The notes below the pieces were generated by a model that was given only the letters and a program-made list of their open reading frames with translations, made no database searches and was not told the DNA's origin. From Macrostomum hystrix (Eukaryota; Platyhelminthes; Macrostomidae): 64,000 nucleotides of DNA. Of the stretch, positions 58,501-64,000 are shown in pieces. The DNA is taken from the NCBI GenBank assembly GCA_950097015.1, contig CATNEN010000038.1:18176001-18240000 (forward strand). Direction: 5' to 3'. Position 1 is the first letter of the stretch, and each line of letters starts with the position of its first letter. The translations under genes were made by a program, and so were the position numbers.

Positions 58501-61500
58501 TGTGGACTGCTGCGGCTGCTGATGCTGATGCTGGCGTCCCGAGATGCGAACGGACAGCTGGGCATGGTCTTCAGGGCCCACGGTGAGTCGGTGCCAGCTG
58601 CTGCACTTCGTGCCCGAGTCGCCAGGTAGCCGGGGTCTGTCTGACTTGGCGAGGGCGGGGAGGAGACTGAAGGGTGGTAAGGAGGCTCTGAAGTATGGGG
58701 AGGAGACTGAAGGGTGGTAAGGAGGCTCTGAAGTATGGGGAGGAGACTGAAGGGTGGTAAGGAGGCTCTGAAGTATGGGGAGGAGACTGAAGGGTGGTAA
58801 GGAGGCTCTGAAGTATGGGGAGGAGACTGAAGGGTGGTAAGGAGGCTCTCAAGTATGGGGAGGAGACTGAAGGGTGGTAAGGAGGCTCTGAAGTATGGGG
58901 AGGAGACTGAAGGGTGGTAAGGAGGCTCTGAAGTATGGGGAGGAGACTGAAGGGTGGTAAGGAGGCTCTGAAGTATGGGGAGGAGACTGAAGGGTGGTAA
59001 GGAGGCTCTGACTCACCCTTGCCTTCAGCGGCAGTGACGAATCTGGATATGGCATCCTTCTCCCCAACCTCATTCCTGGTAAACAGGATGCCGGAACTCC
59101 CAGTAGAGGTTTTCGCCTGCTTCCGGCTGTCACTATTCGGGTCGCAAAAGTGCACAAAGACCGGTGGCAGTTCCGGGTGGCGGCACTCGACGCAGTCTTT
59201 GTTTGAACCGGTGCCACCGCTAGGAGCAGCCACCGAGATTGTAGGCAGGTCTTTGTTGCTGGGAATCTCGGAGTAGATCGTGTTCCATGTGTTTCTAGGC
59301 ACAATTTTTGCATATTTTTATTTATTTCATGGTTGAACAGTTTACTAAGTTGTCTGTCTTGCCTTTAACTAAAGACAATTAACTGTAATTCAGTTCACCC
59401 AGCTTTAAAATGGGTACCAGTATTAGATGGATAAGAAATTTGGATAGGTGTGAAGGCTGCCCCAACACCTGTAGAATAATAATAACTGCAGGAGAGCGGC
59501 TAACGCATTTGCCTCTCGCACCGAGGTAGCACCAATGGGGCTTGTCCTGCAATTTACGCCCTTGAGGGCCAACCTCCAAGGCACAGCGAGAGTGTACACT
59601 GCCTGACGATGAGAAAGTCATGGTAGATGTACAGGGTGTGTGTGTGCTCAGGAGTTAGCGAAATGGGCAGAATTGCCTCTAGTATCACTAAATGATTTGC
59701 TATTGCCGACAACCCTCCTTCAATAGTCATTAACATTATTTTTCTTATTACTAGATATCCCTATTATCTTCTAATCAAATAAATCGTTTTTTCGCACGAC
59801 ACTACTGAGCAGTAACATGATAGGCAATTTATATGTTTCTAATTATTGTCTTATCAACAGCCGCACCTAAACCAGACGGTAGGCAAAACAGTGAGCGTCC
59901 TCTCCACGGAGCTGCAGTTTCGCACAGTCAGCAGGCAGACGGTGTCGCCCGGATCAATATCGACGGATTCACCGGCGTCTGCAGTATCAGCCCTGGCGTA
60001 CTCGACGCAGACCTCCCAGTAGCCGCCGCCGAAAATTCCAGTGTCGTAGATTTCAAACTCGTCGTCAAGCACTGATCGCTTGGCGTTTTCCTCGATCAAC
60101 TGGCCGTAGGGGAAGGCCTCCACTGGGTACATGTACTTTGCCCGCATGTAGCTGTGACTAGGCGAGTTTAGCTGGTAGAAATAGGCCTCTTTAACATCTT
60201 CACCGTGGTTGCCCTGGGCGTGGGCCCCACCGGTTAGACCGAATAGCTTCTCCTGTTGATGGCAGTGATGTTTGGTAGATTAGACCAGGGGTTGTTGATC
60301 ACAGCCCAGTATCAATTATCAGGGGTTACTGATACAGCCAATCACAGTTGATTAGCAGTATCAATTGCAGCCAATCCACATTGATCAGGGGTTACTAATC
60401 ACAGCCAATCACAGTTGATTAGCACGATCAATCTCAGCCAATCACAGTTGATTAGCAGTATCAATTACAGCCAATCCACATTGATCAGGGGTTACTGATC
60501 ACAGCCAATCACAGTTGATTAGCACGATCAATCTCAGCCAATCACAGTTGATTAGCAATATCAATCGCAGCCAATCCACATTGATCAGGGTTTATTGATC
60601 GCAGCTAATCACAATTGTTTAGCATTATAAGTCGCAGCGAATCAGCATTAGTCAGTGGCGAAAATATACGTTGCAAGTTCAAACCACTAAAAGATAAACT
60701 TTGGAAGTTTATAATATACTTTTATTCATGTATTCATATGGTGACAATGCAATTTCCTAAACACTAAAAGGCATGCAGTAAGCACACGCACAAAGATAAG
60801 AGATGAGTCTAGAAAAGAGTCTAGAAAAGAGTCTGGAGGAGAGGGTAAGAAAGATAAGGCAGGAGAAAAGGGTAAGAAAGATAGGGGCTGGAGGAGAGGG
60901 TAAGAAAGATAGGGGCTGGAGGAGAGGGTAAGAAAGATAGGGGCTGGAGGAGAGGGTAAGAAAGATAGGGGCTGGAGGAGAGGGTAAGAAAGATAGGGGC
61001 TGGAGGAGAGGGTAAGAAAGATAGGGGCTGGAGGAGAGGGTAAGAAAGATAGGGGCTGGAGGAGAGGGTAAGAAAGATAAGGGCAATAGAGAAGAAAGGG
61101 TAAGAAAGAATTGCTGAAGTGACAACTGGGTTGGGAAACATAGTGGCAATAGCTAAATATTGAGCAATTACTCATTAAAGTACTTTCTAAAAGCAGTACA
61201 AAGCAATTGTTTACCTTGACAAACGGGTCTCGGCCGTTCCAGAAGGCCCAGGCGAAGCAGAGCCGGCAGCGCTTGTCGCAGACACCCAGCAGACCGTCCT
61301 CCCCAGCCAGGTAGGGATCTCGGTGTGAGCGCTGGAAGTCGCAGTACTGCCAACAGCTGCCGTCAGCGGACAGGTCCTCGCGAATTGTTGCCCACTGTCT
61401 ATCGGACATGTAGGGCCCGAATTCGATAGGCGATTGTCTAGGCTGCTTAGCAATATCCGCCGGCTGATTCTTGGCACTGGACTTTGCCTGGTGACGCTTC

Positions 61501-61502
61501 AT
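55588..61502 (-). CDS. GH63-type glucosidase (MGH1-like, bacterial/fungal-type)
   Basis: Minus-strand exons: 61502-61215, 60252-59867, 59294-59017, 58640-58284, 57463-57237, 57168-56415, 56102-55588. All six junction phases agree and give 934 residues, near the usual 880-900. Landmarks in order: [144 protein letters not shown] (797-802), GGNSNWRGPVW (808-818), MNYLL. These are the landmarks of a large glycosidase annotated in many bacteria and fungi as GH63 glucosidase. The animal ER glucosidase MOGS has a different layout and a membrane anchor; none is seen here, so the enzyme is probably cytosolic. The substrate is unknown. The fourth junction (58284/57463) used a weaker donor because it alone keeps the frame. 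Five introns hold arrays. Confidence 0.85.
56150..56400. repeat. About 29-bp repeat in the last glucosidase intron
   Basis: Several copies of a unit with core gggtcatttttggatcatgg, with shorter variants (cagttggtcatttgggtcat). It fills the 312-bp intron between exons 6 and 7. Confidence 0.9.
57545..58165. repeat. 25-bp minisatellite in glucosidase intron 4
   Basis: About 24 copies of a 25-bp unit (core aatccctactttgggattt). It also matches the start of exon-flanking sequence at about 57480 (aaatccctttttgggattttt). Confidence 0.95.
58650..59008. repeat. 40-bp minisatellite filling glucosidase intron 3
   Basis: Nine copies of a 40-bp unit (core agactgaagggtggtaagga), identical apart from about one substitution, occupy nearly the entire 376-bp intron. 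They are the least diverged units in the window. Confidence 0.97.
59380..59475 (+). mobile_element. SINE body fragment in glucosidase intron 2
   Basis: ttcagttcacccagctttaa and aatgggtaccagtattag match the body of the SINE at 37578-37835. Confidence 0.65.
59488..59548 (+). mobile_element. SINE head fragment
   Basis: gagcggctaacgcatttgcc and tctcgcaccgaggt match the head at 655-740 with few changes. It is the same tRNA-like family as that copy and differs from the head at 37578. Confidence 0.55.
60283..60640. repeat. About 100-bp repeat in glucosidase intron 1
   Basis: Copies of a compound unit with cagccaatcacagttgatta and ccacattgatcaggggttac; the latter recurs at 60374, 60474 and 60574, that is every 100 bp. 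The inner pieces are themselves related. Confidence 0.85.
60825..61095. repeat. 28-bp minisatellite in glucosidase intron 1
   Basis: About nine copies of a 28-bp purine-rich unit (core ggctggaggagagggtaaga). The complement is strongly pyrimidine-rich, so on the coding strand of the glucosidase gene this is a polypyrimidine tract. Confidence 0.95.
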
Positions 61503-62085
61503 GCTTATTTTCTTCTTTGAGTATAGTTGAAATGTGAGAAGACACGCAGAGTTTCAACAATTTGTACTGCTTGGTGTGGCTGAAATGCAAGGCACAGAAT
61601 GGGGTGCTTATAGAGAGATAATAGAGCCCATTTTTTCAGCTCAGATAGATGAACACTTAATTGGTGGCTGATTAATTGACAGTCGTTATCAAAAATACAA
61701 TTGCTTTCTAGCTAATAGATTATCAACTTAGCCCTTGAAACCGGCCAATGAAATAACTTATAACTTTGGATAATGATATCAAGGTCTCATAGGAGGTCCT
61801 ATGAGTATTCATTCGTGAGTTAAGTTTAAGTTGCGTCCAATTCCAGGTCTATTCCAGGTCCTATAGATATGCAAAGCTATATATACTCTAATTAGCGGTT
61901 TTAATGTGTTTCTAACTTGTTTATAATTGACTCAAGTTTGCTTTCATAAAGATTGGAAGAATATTCCATAGACAAACTGTGTTGATGAAAAAAATAAGTA
62001 AGAATTAACGAGACGACAACTGAGAGAATAGGAATAGAAGCTGAGAGAGATTGACAGGGGATAATAAGTTAGGGGATAGACAGTT
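61503..62085. other. Upstream region of the glucosidase gene
   Basis: AT-rich, no gene recognised. It should hold the promoter of the minus-strand glucosidase gene. Confidence 0.4.
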
Positions 62086-62089
62086 AGCT

Positions 62090-62945
62090 GAAAGAGAGTT
62101 AGGGAGTAGACTACTGTTAGGGGATAGACTGTTAGGGGATAGACTGTTAGGGGATAGACTGTTAGGGGATAGACTGTTAGGGAATAGCCTGTTAGAGGAC
62201 AGACTGTTAGGGGTGGACTGTTAGGGGTAGACTGTTAGGGGTAGACTGTTAGGGGATAGACTGTTAGGGATAGACTGTTAGGAGGTATACTGTTAGGGGA
62301 TAGACTGTTAGGGGATAGAGTGTTAGAGGATAGACTGTTAGGGGATAGAGTGTTAGATGATAGACTGTTAGGGGATAGACTGTTAGGGGATAGAGTGTTA
62401 GAGGATAGACTGTTAGGGGATAGAGTGTTAGATGATAGACTGTTAGGGGATAGACTGTTAGGGGATATACTGTTAGGGGTAGACTGTTAGGGATAGACTG
62501 TTAGGGAATAGAGTGTTAGGGGATATACTGTTAGGGGTAGACTGTTAGGGATAGACTGTTAGGGAATAGAGTGTTAGAGGATAGACTGTTAGGGGATAGA
62601 GTGTTAGGGATAGACTGTTAGGGATAGACTGTTAGGGGATATACTGTTAGGGGTAGACTGTTAGGGATAGACTGTTAGGGAATAGAGTGTTAGAGGATAG
62701 ACTGTTAGGGGATAGAGTGTTAGAGGATAGACTGTTAGGGGATAGACTGTTAGGGGATATACTGTTAGGGGTAGACTGTTAGGGATAGACTGTTAGGGGA
62801 TAGAGTGTTAGAGGATAGACTGTTAGGGGATAGACTGTTAGGGATAGACTGTTAGGGGATAGACTGTTAGGGGATAGACTGTTAGGGGATAGACTGTTAG
62901 GGGATAGACTGTTAGGGATAGACTGTTGGGGGATAGAGTGATAGG
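62090..62945. repeat. 15-16-bp minisatellite with TTAGGG
   Basis: About 54 copies of a 16-bp unit (gatagactgttagggg), some one or two bases shorter, with variants gagtgttag and gatatactg. Most units contain TTAGGG. Confidence 0.96.
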
Positions 62946-63722
62946 GAATATACAAAAGAAAAAAAAGAAAAAATGTAAGTCAAGGTTATTTAAATAAGCA
63001 TTGGTAAAACCAGCATTTGCACAAATATTATTATTATTCATAAATATTTGTATTTTTCATTTTATCGTATAAACTGCACATTTGTCTGATAAGAAAGTGT
63101 AGAATAATTAGAAATATCACCAAGGCTATATATCAAGATAATAAGTATCTAAACGACTCCGATTTATAAGCAAAGGAATGTACTTTAAAAACGCAGACAG
63201 AAGAGACAAACTACTTACAGGTGTCAGTAGTTTAACAACGAAACTTGCGCGAAAGTTTCTGATAAAAAATTATAAATTTGAAAGTTTAACTTTTTCCGTT
63301 CCGTTTCCAATGGCATGGCATCAGCAAATCACAAAAAACACATTTTTTTCTACACCTACGAACCAAGCTATCAAAAGAAAGCAAAAATATGAAGCAAAAG
63401 CACAGGTACAGAAATGTGTGCTTAAATATATACGAACTAGAGTGAGAGACAGAGTACTCAAGCACCCATCATGCCTGTCTGTCTGTCTGTCTAAATGTCT
63501 TTTCAGATCTGAATAAGCACAAGCAAAGAAGGCACTCTCAAACAGACGAAACTTTTAGCCGATATGTGTCGAAAAGTGTATCGAAATATGAAGAAACGGG
63601 GCTGGCTATCACAGGAATGTAAGACCATGAGAACTAAGGAAGACTAAAATAAATTTCTTCTTTGTGATTCAAACTGAGGCTTTCCTATTGCTTAAAATAG
63701 CTGACAACAGGTAGATCATCAA
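62946..63722. other. AT-rich right flank
   Basis: No gene recognised. The open frame 63178-63516 is Lys-rich with no family features and ends in a CTGT microsatellite (63474-63491). Confidence 0.5.
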
Positions 63723-63920
63723 TCATCTCTTTGCTGAAACTGCAGCTGCAGCTATTGCAGAGGTTGCCAAAGACTTTCTAGGCATTGCAGTTCCCGGAGT
63801 CTGTAGGGGCAGCTGAGCAGCGGCCTGCTGCTGATGAAGTGACAAGTCCTGGACGCTGCTGCTGCTGACAGCGACGCCGGACCTTGAGGGTTTCGGATAA
63901 AAGTGCGAGATTCACATTTG
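63723..63920 (-). CDS. Possible last exon of a Gln/Ala/Ser-rich protein (partial)
   Basis: A minus-strand open stretch ends at a stop (63725-63723). It is clearly richer in G+C than its flank and encodes Ser runs, LHQQQAAAQLPL, a PRKS basic patch and an Ala-rich end (AIAAAAVSAKR). This composition is typical of C-termini of some transcription factors and RNA-binding proteins, but there is no domain to name it. The 5' limit is unclear; an AG at about 63887 could be the acceptor. The rest would lie to the right of the window. Confidence 0.3.
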
Positions 63921-64000
63921 TAAGGACTAGCATCAACAAGTTGAGATTCGTACTCGTATAGATGTGCTTTTTGTCATTTAGTATCGCTTAAAATCGACTT

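Overview
The window looks like nuclear DNA of an invertebrate animal. Genes are split by GT-AG introns, exons are richer in G+C than the AT-rich introns and spacers, and the proteins are animal families: a DEG/ENaC channel, a KIF14-type kinesin, NAA20, a myotubularin pseudophosphatase and a CAP/EGF secreted protein. tRNA-derived SINEs, MITEs and piggyBac and Polinton remnants are present. A spiralian such as a flatworm, mollusc or annelid fits best. A flatworm is favoured weakly, because several genes carry a splice-acceptor-like site just before the ATG and one gene seems to have no genomic ATG at all, which suggests spliced-leader trans-splicing. No species call is possible by eye.

Layout. 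1-4990: 21-bp array, SINE head, hAT-like motif cluster, a GC-rich stretch with duplicated palindromes, a broken Polinton-type ORF (-) and a piggyBac N-terminal remnant (-). 4993-10472 (+): secreted CAP/SCP-EGF protein, 7 exons. 10573-12936: 23-bp array. 14798-21360 (-): MTMR10/12-type pseudophosphatase, 5 exons. 24050-32629 (+): NAA20, 5 exons; its 6.8-kb first intron holds an intronless DEG/ENaC channel on the opposite strand (28201-30087) and two MITEs. 33310-34760: 30-bp array. 36150-43255 (+): beta-lactamase-domain (LACTB-like) protein, 5 exons. 44288-44911 (+): NOL7-like basic protein. 46194-54820 (+): KIF14-like kinesin, 7 exons. 55588-61502 (-): GH63-type glucosidase of the kind best known from bacteria and fungi, 7 exons. 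62090-62945: array of about 16 bp; a possible last exon of another gene lies near the right edge (-).

Gene models were built by hand from splice sites, reading-frame phase and family motifs. Every multi-exon model has phase-consistent junctions throughout, and the predicted lengths (502, 767, 179, 439, about 1160 and 934 residues) suit the families, except that the kinesin is shorter than vertebrate KIF14.

The most striking feature is that almost every longer intron and many spacers carry their own minisatellite, with units of 16-40 bp and arrays of 0.2-2.5 kb. No two arrays share a unit. In one case the unit is visibly the 5' end of the SINE that follows it. The neighbouring genes do not form a common pathway; this is an ordinary mosaic of housekeeping, signalling and metabolic genes whose introns have been remodelled by tandem duplication.
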